The position numbers and the translations under genes are program-made. The notes under the pieces were generated by a model. The model was given only the letters and a program-made list of their open reading frames with translations, searched no databases and was not told where the DNA came from. A stretch of DNA of 35,906 bases from Bacteriovoracaceae bacterium (GTDB lineage: Bacteria; Bdellovibrionota; Bacteriovoracia; Bacteriovoracales; Bacteriovoracaceae). Below are positions 23,930 through 30,906 of this stretch, piece after piece; position 1 is the first letter of the stretch; every line of letters starts with the position of its first letter. The stretch lies in assembly GCA_017858255.1 (NCBI GenBank), contig JAFMBV010000029.1, positions 1 through 35,906 on the forward strand. Reading direction: 5' to 3'.

Positions 23930-24712
23930 TTACTGGAAGAAAAGAGTCGGTTGTTGGATTCGTGGACCCATCATTTGGTTTTGATTAAAAGGCAATTGTG
24001 CTTGATATGGGTTTTGCGATTGGACCCCACTTCCAAGTGGATCACGATACATATTTTCAATATTTTGAAAGGCAGAAGGTCCTCCATAAATGGGGTTTGA
24101 TAAGTTGCCTTGAGAATCCCATTCTGGTTGCCAGTAATTATCTCTTTCCATGTTAAAGGAAAGGCGATTGAGTGTGGCCATTTGCATATAATTATTTAGC
24201 TGCTGACTGCTTGGATTATGAAAAGGACTTGAGGCCATTACCATAGGTGTCGGTATCGTCATTTGTGGACTTGGTGTTTGCATGGAGAACATCATTGCGC
24301 TTAGTAGGGCGAATTGAGAGGCTTGCCTTTCTTTTTCTTTGTCATTTTCTTTGTCACTTTTTTCTTTCTTTGCTTTTCTTTCTTTTTCTTCTTCTCGAGT
24401 GTATTTCTCAAGAGCGGCAATCACTCTATTTCTTTCTCTTTGTAAATGTTCAAGGTCCTCTTTCAAAGTTGCAAGCTGATTTTCGTTAGCACAAATTGTT
24501 TCTAACGAGGCATCGACTGAGGAATCCTCACCTTTATCTTCAGGTGAAACTGAAGAAATTTTTCTATGGCGACAAATTGAAGGAGTCTTTGGTTTTAGAT
24601 CTTTGCCTACTTTGTAATGGTCTGAGTTGCGCTTCAATCCTGCAACAAAAAGCATTGTAAGGCCTGTAAGACCTAAAACCAGCATGACTTTCATTTTTCT
24701 CTCTCTCGTCAT
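23930..24712 (-). CDS. Exported coiled-coil protein with Met/Gln/Asn/Pro-rich C-terminus
   Basis: I do not recognise this 260-residue protein. Basic residues (TRERKMK) precede one hydrophobic helix VMLVLGLTGLTMLFVAGL, a signal peptide or anchor. A short polar region with two cysteines (SICRHRKI; TICANENQ) is followed by a coiled coil at about 76-130: QLATLKEDLEHLQRERNRVI, then a very charged run of Lys/Glu (KERKAKKEKSDKENDKEKER). The last 125 residues are low-complexity and rich in M, Q, N, P and S (MFSMQTPSPQMTIPTPMVMA; NPYQAQLPFNQNQMMGPRIQ). Such tails are typical of surface or matrix proteins. AAGGAG lies 6 bases before the ATG, and a sigma-54-like element sits 26-41 bases upstream. It is a neighbour of the similarly built gene at 24872. 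Confidence 0.8.
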   Translation of the reverse strand: MTRERKMKVMLVLGLTGLTMLFVAGLKRNSDHYKVGKDLKPKTPSICRHRKISSVSPEDKGEDSSVDASLETICANENQLATLKEDLEHLQRERNRVIAALEKYTREEEKERKAKKEKSDKENDKEKERQASQFALLSAMMFSMQTPSPQMTIPTPMVMASSPFHNPSSQQLNNYMQMATLNRLSFNMERDNYWQPEWDSQGNLSNPIYGGPSAFQNIENMYRDPLGSGVQSQNPYQAQLPFNQNQMMGPRIQQPTLFFQ

Positions 24713-24737
24713 TAATGACTCCTTAGGTCTTATACAT

Positions 24738-24753
24738 CCAAGAATGATGCCAA
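24738..24753 (-). promoter_or_regulatory. Sigma-54-like -24/-12 element upstream of the 23930-24712 gene
   Basis: On the minus strand TTGGCAT (24753-24747), five bases, then TTGG (24741-24738) has the -24/-12 spacing of RpoN promoters (TTGGCAC-N5-TTGC), with G instead of C at the last position. The predicted start near 24727 leaves just enough leader for the Shine-Dalgarno. The same 16-base pattern recurs upstream of the next gene. Confidence 0.5.
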
Positions 24754-24871
24754 CTTTATTGAGGTAAGTGTTTGATATGTTCAGGCATTAGGTGAAGAGA
24801 TTGTCTAAAGATTTGACAGTGATGAGAAAGTTTTATGCACCTTTGTCACCACCGTCTTTGGAAATTAATTT

Positions 24872-25936
24872 TTAGTTAGTTACTTGATTGAAATCAAATG
24901 ATCCTGAAAACCCATCGCCTCTTTCAAAGATTGGGGTATTTGGAGCGCTAAAGCCAGCACGAAGTCCTTGTAAGTATAGTCCTTCCTGGTCTCCAGGAAG
25001 TTGGCTATTTCCAACAAAGCCGTCACGTCCAAAGTTCGTCATTGAAGGCATTCCCATATAAGTTCTTTGTTGGTTGTAAACAGGTGCATACTTGATGCTT
25101 GCTCTTGGGCTAAATATACTAGATCCTGTTAACATTTTAGTCATCATCAGAAAATTCATATCTAGTCCCATCGGGTTTTGCTGTGAAGCTAGTCCGATTG
25201 GTTGTTGAGCATTAAAAAAGTCATTAGCATTCATTTGATAAGGCTGTGAAAAGGCCCTGATCAATGCAATTGTGTCTGCTGTAGACATCTGGCCATCGTC
25301 ATTGATGACTTCTTCCTGATGATCTCCTCGAGATACCTTTGCTACCACTTCTTCTTTATCTTGAATCAGTTTTTCTACTCTTGAAGAAAGAGATGAAAGC
25401 TCTCTATTTTGCTCGCATATACTTGTATTTATTTCTCTTAGTGCTTGTTCTTGGGCAAGTGTCTTTTTCTCAATGGCCTTTTCAATTGCACCAGAGAGAT
25501 CAACTGATAACTTAACCAGTTCTAGTTGTCTAAGTTGGTCATTTACGACTCCAAGCCTTTTTCCAACTTCAGTGATTACCTCGCCTTTTTGGTTTATGCC
25601 GAGAAATTTATTTAAAGCGGCTTTTGCAACTCGATGTTCGCTCAAAGAAGATTTTAAATCTTTAAGATCTTTATCTCTATTACTTAAAAGGTTCTCTAAT
25701 TTAAGGTCTTCGGCATCAATATTTTCACGAATAGTATCTCTCAAAGAAACTATTTCGTTGGCCCTTTTCTCCATTTTAGCTATATGAGAGGAGATATTAT
25801 CAATATTAACTTCAACCACTTCCTCTGAAGCAACACCTCTCCAAAGTGGTTGACCTGTTTGATACTCATAGACAACATTAGTTGACCAACCGGTACCAAG
25901 TAAGAAGGCCGCAATGGCCAGATGACGAGTTTTCAT
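24872..25936 (-). CDS. Exported long coiled-coil protein with Asn/Gln/Met-rich C-terminus
   Basis: I place the start at ATG 25936, where GGAGG is 5 bases upstream; TTG 25948 overlaps that Shine-Dalgarno. The 354-residue product has a signal peptide (KTRHLAIAAFLLGTGWSTNV). A long coiled coil at about 40-210 follows (HIAKMEKRANEIVSLRDTIR; LNKFLGINQKGEVITEVGKR; ELSSLSSRVEKLIQDKEEVV). The C-terminal third is rich in N, Q, M, F, P and G (PYQMNANDFFNAQQPIGLAS; PMGLDMNFLMMTKMLTGSSI; YAPVYNQQRTYMGMPSMTNF). The layout matches the adjacent gene at 23930. It lacks known domains; a cell-surface or periplasmic structural role is inferred from composition alone. A sigma-54-like element lies 37-52 bases upstream. 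Confidence 0.82.
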   Translation of the reverse strand: MKTRHLAIAAFLLGTGWSTNVVYEYQTGQPLWRGVASEEVVEVNIDNISSHIAKMEKRANEIVSLRDTIRENIDAEDLKLENLLSNRDKDLKDLKSSLSEHRVAKAALNKFLGINQKGEVITEVGKRLGVVNDQLRQLELVKLSVDLSGAIEKAIEKKTLAQEQALREINTSICEQNRELSSLSSRVEKLIQDKEEVVAKVSRGDHQEEVINDDGQMSTADTIALIRAFSQPYQMNANDFFNAQQPIGLASQQNPMGLDMNFLMMTKMLTGSSIFSPRASIKYAPVYNQQRTYMGMPSMTNFGRDGFVGNSQLPGDQEGLYLQGLRAGFSAPNTPIFERGDGFSGSFDFNQVTN

Positions 25937-25972
25937 ATGTTCCTCCAAATATTTTGAATCAATGTTCTAGTT

Positions 25973-25988
25973 ACAAGAACAGTGCCAA
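25973..25988 (-). promoter_or_regulatory. Sigma-54-like -24/-12 element upstream of the 24872-25936 gene
   Basis: On the minus strand TTGGCAC (25988-25982), TGTTC, TTGT (25976-25973) fits TTGGCAC-N5-TTGC with one change at the last position, where C is T. The -24 half is a perfect match. The predicted start near 25962 leaves about 26 bases of leader. It shares 13 of 16 positions with the element at 24738-24753. Confidence 0.55.
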
Positions 25989-26142
25989 CCTTTTGGAGAG
26001 TTAAACCCTCGGTATTAGACTTTCTTTTTTTCAGGGTTGTTAAAAATTTAGACAACTGTAATCGTCGGTATTTAAAAACGAAGAGTAATCGCTACCCCCT
26101 AGATAGTAATTCAATAGATGCTTAAAATAGTAAAGGATTTAA

Positions 26143-27249
26143 ATGATCAAGGAGATCAGAGTGAGAGTTATCTTTATATACGCCATCTTATTGTTATTTT
26201 CATTTGCGGCCTCAGCAGCAGTTGATTACTCTGCATGCCAAGCTTATATGCAGCCAACTATGGTTCCTGGCATTGGTATTGGCTACCAACCCATAGTTCC
26301 TATTTCTTTTAAGGATGATGGCTCTATAGAAAAAGAAGACTTTGTTGACCTTAAAACAGAAGATGGCGGCAAAACACAAATCTTTACTTACAAAGTTCCA
26401 GGTGGTTTTCCTACCCAAGAGGGAGCTGAGATAAAAACAAATACAATTCCCATGCAGGTAACGGTTAAAAGAGATGATAAAGGAAATATCACTGAGGTTA
26501 TTCAAGGTGATAATCAAACCACAGAGATGCTAAGAAACTTTGATTCATGGACTAGAAGAAGTTATGAGAATTCAGTTCCGGAGAGTATACGAAAGCAAAA
26601 TGATGAAACTCTCGGTGGCAGTGATAAGAAGTATTCCCCACCATTCTTTGCTTACAAGGGACGGACTATTCAATTTGATGTGAAAAATGGAAAGTGTGTT
26701 CCTCTGAAAGTAAGCCTAAGTTATTATACTGAGCCTAAGAAGGATGGAGAGTCTATAGAGATCACTCAATTGGACACACAGCTTTGTCGTGACGTTAATG
26801 AGTTTATTAAAGCAAACCCTGAAGCTTCAGCTTGTTTTCGAAAAGATATTAATGATCGCATGGGTATGATTTTCAAAAAGCATATTCCTAATTATCAAGA
26901 GGAAGCATCAAATATTATGAACTCCGGTACTCCATTTGGAGGATTTGGTAGCTACGGTGGTTATGGTTCTATGGGAGGCGGCGGCTTCGGTGGTATGGGT
27001 GGATTTGCCATGAATAGTTTGGCCAATAATATTTTAGCAAATGATGAAACGTTTCTTAAGAATGTAAATGATGCTGATTATTTGGCAATAAAAAGACGCT
27101 TTGGAAATAGTCCTGTCATGAATGGTCAGCGGATACTGCAAAGTTGTTTTGATGGTGGTGTCAGAGATATAATCGAGGACGAGAGTATTTGGAGCCAGCG
27201 TTCACGAGAATCATCAAGAGACACGCCAGCATCTGCAGAAGAAAAATAA
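26143..27249 (+). CDS. Secreted protein with glycine-rich segment, unknown function
   Basis: The 368-residue product has a signal peptide (VIFIYAILLLFSFAASAA, cleavage near AVDYSACQ). The mature part contains five cysteines (SACQAY, GKCVPLK, TQLCRDV, SACFRKD, LQSCFDGG). It has beta-rich stretches (QIFTYKVPGGFPTQEGAEIK; IPMQVTVKRDDKGNITEVIQ) and a glycine-rich run at about 264-290 (PFGGFGSYGGYGSMGGGGFG), then an Asn/Ala helical part and an acidic, Ser/Arg-rich end. Two in-frame starts each have a ribosome site: ATG 26143 (AAAGGA, 5 bases) and GTG 26161 (AAGGAG, 6 bases, inside the first codons). The second gives a tighter signal peptide. It is divergent from the coiled-coil gene and ends in a strong terminator. 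I recognise no family. Confidence 0.82.
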   Translation: MIKEIRVRVIFIYAILLLFSFAASAAVDYSACQAYMQPTMVPGIGIGYQPIVPISFKDDGSIEKEDFVDLKTEDGGKTQIFTYKVPGGFPTQEGAEIKTNTIPMQVTVKRDDKGNITEVIQGDNQTTEMLRNFDSWTRRSYENSVPESIRKQNDETLGGSDKKYSPPFFAYKGRTIQFDVKNGKCVPLKVSLSYYTEPKKDGESIEITQLDTQLCRDVNEFIKANPEASACFRKDINDRMGMIFKKHIPNYQEEASNIMNSGTPFGGFGSYGGYGSMGGGGFGGMGGFAMNSLANNILANDETFLKNVNDADYLAIKRRFGNSPVMNGQRILQSCFDGGVRDIIEDESIWSQRSRESSRDTPASAEEK

Positions 27250-27254
27250 TATCG

Positions 27255-27279
27255 GCCTCCTTACGGAGGCTTTTTTTTT
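27255..27279 (+). terminator. Intrinsic terminator of the 26143-27249 gene
   Basis: GCCTCC (27255-27260), loop TTAC, GGAGGC (27265-27270), then nine T (27271-27279). This is a textbook rho-independent terminator. The T-run touches the stop codon of the convergent gene at 27278. Confidence 0.9.
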
Positions 27280-27553
27280 ACATATTTTCTAGGTTTTCTA
27301 AATTTTGAGCGAAAGCTTTCTTCATTTTCTTCATGAGCTCAATTTCTTGGCGCAGTCTTAATGTTTCAATTTGCTTGCGCACTAGAGCTTCGTTTCTTGC
27401 TTCTAGCATTTTTCTTTGAAGCTTAAGGCGTTCAGCTGGTGTAGCTCTCTTTTGATACTGACCATTAATATTAATTGGCTCTTCCATATTATGAGTTTCT
27501 GCACGCGTTGCAGCAGAAAAAGTAATAAAGATAAGAGGAATGAGTATTCTCAC
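27278..27553 (-). CDS. Small exported coiled-coil protein
   Basis: This 91-residue protein has a signal peptide (MRILIPLIFITFSAATRA, cleavage before ETHN). The mature 70 residues are almost entirely a predicted amphipathic, charged helix: ATPAERLKLQRKMLEARNEA, VRKQIETLRLRQEIELMKKM, KKAFAQNLENLENM. There are no cysteines and no recognisable family; short periplasmic helical proteins of this type can be chaperone-like or structural. AAAGGA lies about 15 bases upstream and GTGAGA directly before the ATG. It is downstream of icd on the same strand but separated from it by a terminator. It completes the cluster of exported proteins 23930-27553. Confidence 0.75.
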   Translation of the reverse strand: MRILIPLIFITFSAATRAETHNMEEPININGQYQKRATPAERLKLQRKMLEARNEALVRKQIETLRLRQEIELMKKMKKAFAQNLENLENM

Positions 27554-27626
27554 TGATATTTCCTTTTAAAAATTAATCGCTTCAGTGTGTTACTTAAGAT
27601 TTCAGGCTTTGACAAGATGGGTTAGT

Positions 27627-27659
27627 AAAAAAAGGGCCGAAAACTAGTTCGACCCTTTT
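27627..27659 (-). terminator. Intrinsic terminator of icd
   Basis: On the minus strand AAAAGGGTCGAA, loop CTAGT, TTCGGCCCTTTT forms an 11-12 bp stem with one wobble pair, ending in a run of seven T. It lies about 25 bases after the icd stop codon. The A-rich 5' arm gives a weaker terminator for the opposite direction. Confidence 0.8.
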
Positions 27660-27683
27660 AATCATTCACAATTTTTTAATTAA

Positions 27684-28910
27684 TTAGCTATTAAGTTTTC
27701 TTTGAAGTCCTTCATCAAGGGCCGCAAGGAAATCTTCAGTATTGAGGTAATGACTTTCGTTTAAGGCCTTACCATGAATACAAAGGGCCAAGTCTTTTGT
27801 CATTTTACCTGACTCAACAGTCTCGACACAGACAGCTTCAAGAGCTTGAGAAAAACTAATAAGATCTTGGTTGCCATCTAGTTTGCCTCTGTGGGCAAGA
27901 CCGCGAGTCCAAGCAAAGATAGATGCAATTGGATTCGTTGAAGTCTTCTTTCCTTGCTCGTGCTGACGAAAGTGACGAGTTACTGTCCCATGAGCAGCTT
28001 CTGCTTCAACAGTTTGCCCATCTGGTGTCATAAGAACTGAAGTCATAAGACCAAGTGAACCAAAGCCTTGAGCGACTGTATCTGACTGAACATCACCATC
28101 ATAGTTCTTACAGGCCCAAACAAATTCTCCGTGCCATTTTAGAGCTGAGGCAACCATGTCATCAATGAGGCGATGCTCATAAGTAATACCAAGAGACTCA
28201 AATTTCTTTTGAAATTCATTTTCGTATACTTCTTGAAAAATATCTTTAAAGCGACCATCGTACTTTTTAAGAATGGTGTTCTTAGTTGATAGGTAAAGAG
28301 GCCACTTTTTCTGAAGAGACATATTAAAACAAGAACGAGCAAAACCAATAATTGATTCATCAGTATTGTACATTCCCATGGCAACACCATCGCCTTGGAA
28401 ATCATAAATATGGTGTTCTTGGGCCTCACCATTTTCAGGTGTAAAGGTAATCGTCAACTTGCCCTTACCCTTAGTTTTCATATCTACGGCTTTGTACTGG
28501 TCACCATGAGCATGCCGGCCGATAACAATAGGCGCTGTCCAGTTTGGAACTAAGCGGGGAACATTTTTACAGATGATTGGCTCTCTAAATACAGTTCCAC
28601 CGATAATATTACGGATGGTTCCGTTAGGTGAACGCCACATTTTCTTTAGTTTGAATTCTTCAACACGTTCTTCATCAGGAGTTATAGTCGCACACTTGAT
28701 TCCCACTCCATATTTCAATATTGCTTCTGCAGCATCAATCGTGATTTGGTCATCAGTCTCGTCGCGTTTTTCCATTCCAAGATCGTAATATTTAATATCA
28801 ATATCTAGGTAGGGAAGGATTAGTTTCTCTTTGATAAACTTCCAGATAATTCGAGTCATTTCATCGCCGTCAAGCTCAACGACAGGATTGGCCACTTTGA
28901 TTTTTTCCAT
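27684..28910 (-). CDS. icd: NADP-dependent isocitrate dehydrogenase, eukaryote-type (type II)
   Basis: Isocitrate dehydrogenase makes 2-oxoglutarate, CO2 and NADPH in the TCA cycle. The 408 residues match the homodimeric type II enzymes of mitochondria/cytosol and some bacteria, not the 416-residue E. coli type. Landmarks are [20 protein letters not shown] at the start, [20 protein letters not shown] (isocitrate-binding Ser/Asn/Arg), [39 protein letters not shown] (metal-binding Asp), and [20 protein letters not shown] (NADP-contacting Arg/His). ATG 28910 has AAGGA upstream. It ends in a terminator and probably has its own promoter in the 93-base gap to the receiver gene. Its product is the substrate of the E2/E3 type complex encoded at 33221-35906, if that complex is 2-oxoglutarate dehydrogenase. 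Confidence 0.97.
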   Translation of the reverse strand: MEKIKVANPVVELDGDEMTRIIWKFIKEKLILPYLDIDIKYYDLGMEKRDETDDQITIDAAEAILKYGVGIKCATITPDEERVEEFKLKKMWRSPNGTIRNIIGGTVFREPIICKNVPRLVPNWTAPIVIGRHAHGDQYKAVDMKTKGKGKLTITFTPENGEAQEHHIYDFQGDGVAMGMYNTDESIIGFARSCFNMSLQKKWPLYLSTKNTILKKYDGRFKDIFQEVYENEFQKKFESLGITYEHRLIDDMVASALKWHGEFVWACKNYDGDVQSDTVAQGFGSLGLMTSVLMTPDGQTVEAEAAHGTVTRHFRQHEQGKKTSTNPIASIFAWTRGLAHRGKLDGNQDLISFSQALEAVCVETVESGKMTKDLALCIHGKALNESHYLNTEDFLAALDEGLQRKLNS

Positions 28911-29003
28911 AGCGTCAAATTCCTTTTAAATTAGAGGTTAAAGATGCGCGAATAATAGGTTTAGAGGGTCGTTAAGCCAAGGTGCAGCGAAACAAGCAAT
29001 AAT

Positions 29004-29402
29004 TCAGGTGGCCAATGGAGCTAGTTTTTGAATTTTGGTTACGATTTGCCCATCATTCTGAGTCTCAACGATGTAGTCATTCGCGCCTTCTTTAATTACT
29101 TGGATAATATGGGTGGGATCATTTTCTGGGTTAACAAAGAGAATAGGTAGTCTCTTCTTGTTATCGTTAACCTGCCTCATGAGGAGAAGGATTTCTCTAC
29201 CTGGCATATCCTCTGACTCCCCAACAATCACAACTAGCTTATAGACCTTACTAGAGGTATTACTTTCTTCCAAAAGGCTTATCGCCTGAAATCCAGAAGA
29301 AGAGAGCTCTGTCGAATAACCCATCATTCTTAGGCGAGAGCTAATATTATTTTTGCGGGTATGGTCTTGGTCCACGATTAGGACAATATTTTCTTTTTTC
29401 AT
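29004..29402 (-). CDS. Stand-alone response-regulator receiver domain, degenerate (pseudo-receiver)
   Basis: The 132-residue protein is a single CheY-like domain with no output domain. The fold order is recognisable: ENIVLIVDQDHTRKNNISSR, GYSTELSSSGFQAISLLEES, YKLVVIVGESEDMPGREILL, KRLPILFVNPENDPTHIIQV and KEGANDYIVE. The phosphorylation chemistry is lost. The second acidic residue of the usual Asp-Asp pair is Gln (VDQD). The phospho-acceptor position four residues before the Pro of MPG is Ser, with acidic residues only at other positions. The switch Thr/Ser is Asn (FVNPE), and the invariant Lys of the DYLxKP turn is Glu (DYIVE). It should act without phosphorylation, as a protein-binding module. 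The start lacks a strong Shine-Dalgarno. Confidence 0.85.
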   Translation of the reverse strand: MKKENIVLIVDQDHTRKNNISSRLRMMGYSTELSSSGFQAISLLEESNTSSKVYKLVVIVGESEDMPGREILLLMRQVNDNKKRLPILFVNPENDPTHIIQVIKEGANDYIVETQNDGQIVTKIQKLAPLAT

Positions 29403-29560
29403 AACTTACTTAAAGAATATTAAGTTAAAAATATGAAGGTATCAATACACTTGCTTTTCTCCGGAATATTTAACCCTTTCATTGCTTCTATTTTTTCTTT
29501 TAATGTCTGCAGGAGTAGATAGGAAATTGCTTTCCATCTCAAACATTTGAGTTAATCAAT

Positions 29561-29595
29561 AATGCAAGTGTAAGCAATTGCTTACTCTTAGCATT
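29561..29595. repeat. 35-base imperfect inverted repeat with a perfect 16-bp palindrome
   Basis: GTAAGCAATTGCTTAC (29570-29585) is perfectly self-complementary. Outer arms AATGC (29561-29565) and GCATT (29591-29595) extend it with a small bulge. It lies between the start of the receiver gene and the 3' end of tRNA-Gly. It may be an operator, or a structural end for the tRNA transcript read on the minus strand; there is no clear T-run on that side. The rest of 29403-29626 shows nothing else I can name. Confidence 0.6.
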
Positions 29596-29626
29596 AATGA
29601 AAAAAAATTTGCGATGAAAATAAAAA

Positions 29627-29702
29627 TGGAGCGGGCAACCCGATTCGAACGGGCGACCTTCTGCATGGCAAGCAGACGCTCTACCAACTGAGCTATGCCC
29701 GC
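29627..29702 (-). tRNA. tRNA-Gly (anticodon GCC)
   Basis: Read on the minus strand, the 76-base cloverleaf has acceptor GCGGGCA pairing TGCCCGC, D-arm TAGCTCAGTTGGTAGAGC, anticodon stem CTGC/GCAG around TTGCCAT (anticodon GCC, reading GGC/GGU), and T-arm GCCCG TTCGAAT CGGGT. The CCA end is genome-encoded (29627-29629). A -35/-10-like pair lies upstream at 29735-29763. Confidence 0.97.
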
Positions 29703-29734
29703 ATCAAAGGACTTAAGTCTTTTAAAGCTAGGGC

Positions 29735-29763
29735 ATCTTGCCGCTAGGTACTGGCCTTGTCAA
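29735..29763 (-). promoter_or_regulatory. Candidate promoter of tRNA-Gly
   Basis: A perfect TTGACA (29763-29758) is followed after 17 bases by CAAGAT (29740-29735), a weak -10 box, on the minus strand. Transcription would begin about 25 bases before the mature tRNA. Confidence 0.45.
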
Positions 29764-29862
29764 GAATGAAGTCGGAATTTAATTGAGCATGCCCTTTTCT
29801 TGTCATAGTGGAGGCTTTGCGTTACTGTCCGCGCAAATACAACTAAGGGTAAGGAACGATTG

Positions 29863-30906
29863 GTGTCGATGAGATTATACTTTCTAGCACTATGCTGTTT
29901 ATTCAGTTCTGTAGTTTTTGGAAGCAGTATCTGCCGTCGCTCGCCCTTTATGGTTGAAGCACTTGAAACGACTTTTCAGACAATATGCGCTGATATTTCC
30001 CTTGATGACATTGGTAAACTCAAAAGCTTGAATCTAAGTAATATTAGCTTGGAGAGGGTCGATATTGATGACTTCTTAGGGTTTACCTCCCTAGAGTCTC
30101 TTGATATTTCTGGTAATAACATCAAAGAGCTACCCGAAAGCTTTTTGAGTCTATTTCCAAACCTCAAGGAACTTCAGGCCCGATCAAATATTCTTTCTGC
30201 TTTGCCAGTAACTGGGTTTTCAAAAAATAGAAAGCTGGAGTGGCTCGATCTAGGTCAAAATAAACTTGTTCTATTAAGAGAGGATGCATTTTCTAAGAAC
30301 CGAAGCTTAAGGGCTCTCGACCTTGGACAAAATTATATTGAGAAAATACCGAGGCAGATATTTAGTAATAACTCATCTCTTAGAAGCCTTTCTCTTGGAG
30401 CCAATAAAATTTCACTTATTGAGCTTGGGGCCTTTGACTCCTTGGTTAACTTAAGGAACCTAAGTATGTACTCAAATGAGTTGAGATACCTAAGCGTTGG
30501 ACAGTTTGATAATTTGGAAAGCTTAGAAGAAATTTCATTTAGTTTAAACCGAATTACTTGGATACCAGGAGATGTTTTTAAAAACTGTACTCGTTTGAAA
30601 AGAATCTACCTTGGTGGCAACCCTTTGCGCTTTTTACCAATGGGGCTTTTTAAAGGTTTATTTTTGGTCGAAGAGATTTTTCTAAACTATCTTGAAATTG
30701 TTGACCTCAATAAGTCCCTCTTTCATGGCCTACCAAATATAAAATCAATCCTATTAAATGATAATAAAATAAAGAATCTTCACGAAGACACATTTAAACC
30801 GGGCCTATTTAACGAGAAGGCCTTTGTTAATATGGTTAGAAATCCTCTTGATAATAAATATAAGGACCTTGTAAGGGCTCAACTAATCGAACGTGTTTCT
30901 TTCTAG
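29863..30906 (+). CDS. Secreted leucine-rich-repeat protein
   Basis: The product has a signal peptide (MRLYFLALCCLFSSVVFG) and then about ten leucine-rich repeats of the 24-residue typical eukaryote-like kind, with consensus LxxLxLxxNxIxxIPxxxFxx. Examples are LESLDISGNNIKELPESFLS, LEWLDLGQNKLVLLREDAFS, LRALDLGQNYIEKIPRQIFS and LKRIYLGGNPLRFLPMGLFK. There is a cysteine-containing cap before them (ICRRSPF...TICADIS). Such repeats form a curved protein-binding surface, and an exported one suggests contact with other cells or surface proteins. No catalytic domain is attached. Start codon options are TTG 29860, GTG 29863 and ATG 29869; AAGGA is 7 bases before GTG 29863, so I choose it. The stop shares CTAG with the stop of epmB on the other strand. 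Confidence 0.88.
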   Translation: MSMRLYFLALCCLFSSVVFGSSICRRSPFMVEALETTFQTICADISLDDIGKLKSLNLSNISLERVDIDDFLGFTSLESLDISGNNIKELPESFLSLFPNLKELQARSNILSALPVTGFSKNRKLEWLDLGQNKLVLLREDAFSKNRSLRALDLGQNYIEKIPRQIFSNNSSLRSLSLGANKISLIELGAFDSLVNLRNLSMYSNELRYLSVGQFDNLESLEEISFSLNRITWIPGDVFKNCTRLKRIYLGGNPLRFLPMGLFKGLFLVEEIFLNYLEIVDLNKSLFHGLPNIKSILLNDNKIKNLHEDTFKPGLFNEKAFVNMVRNPLDNKYKDLVRAQLIERVSF

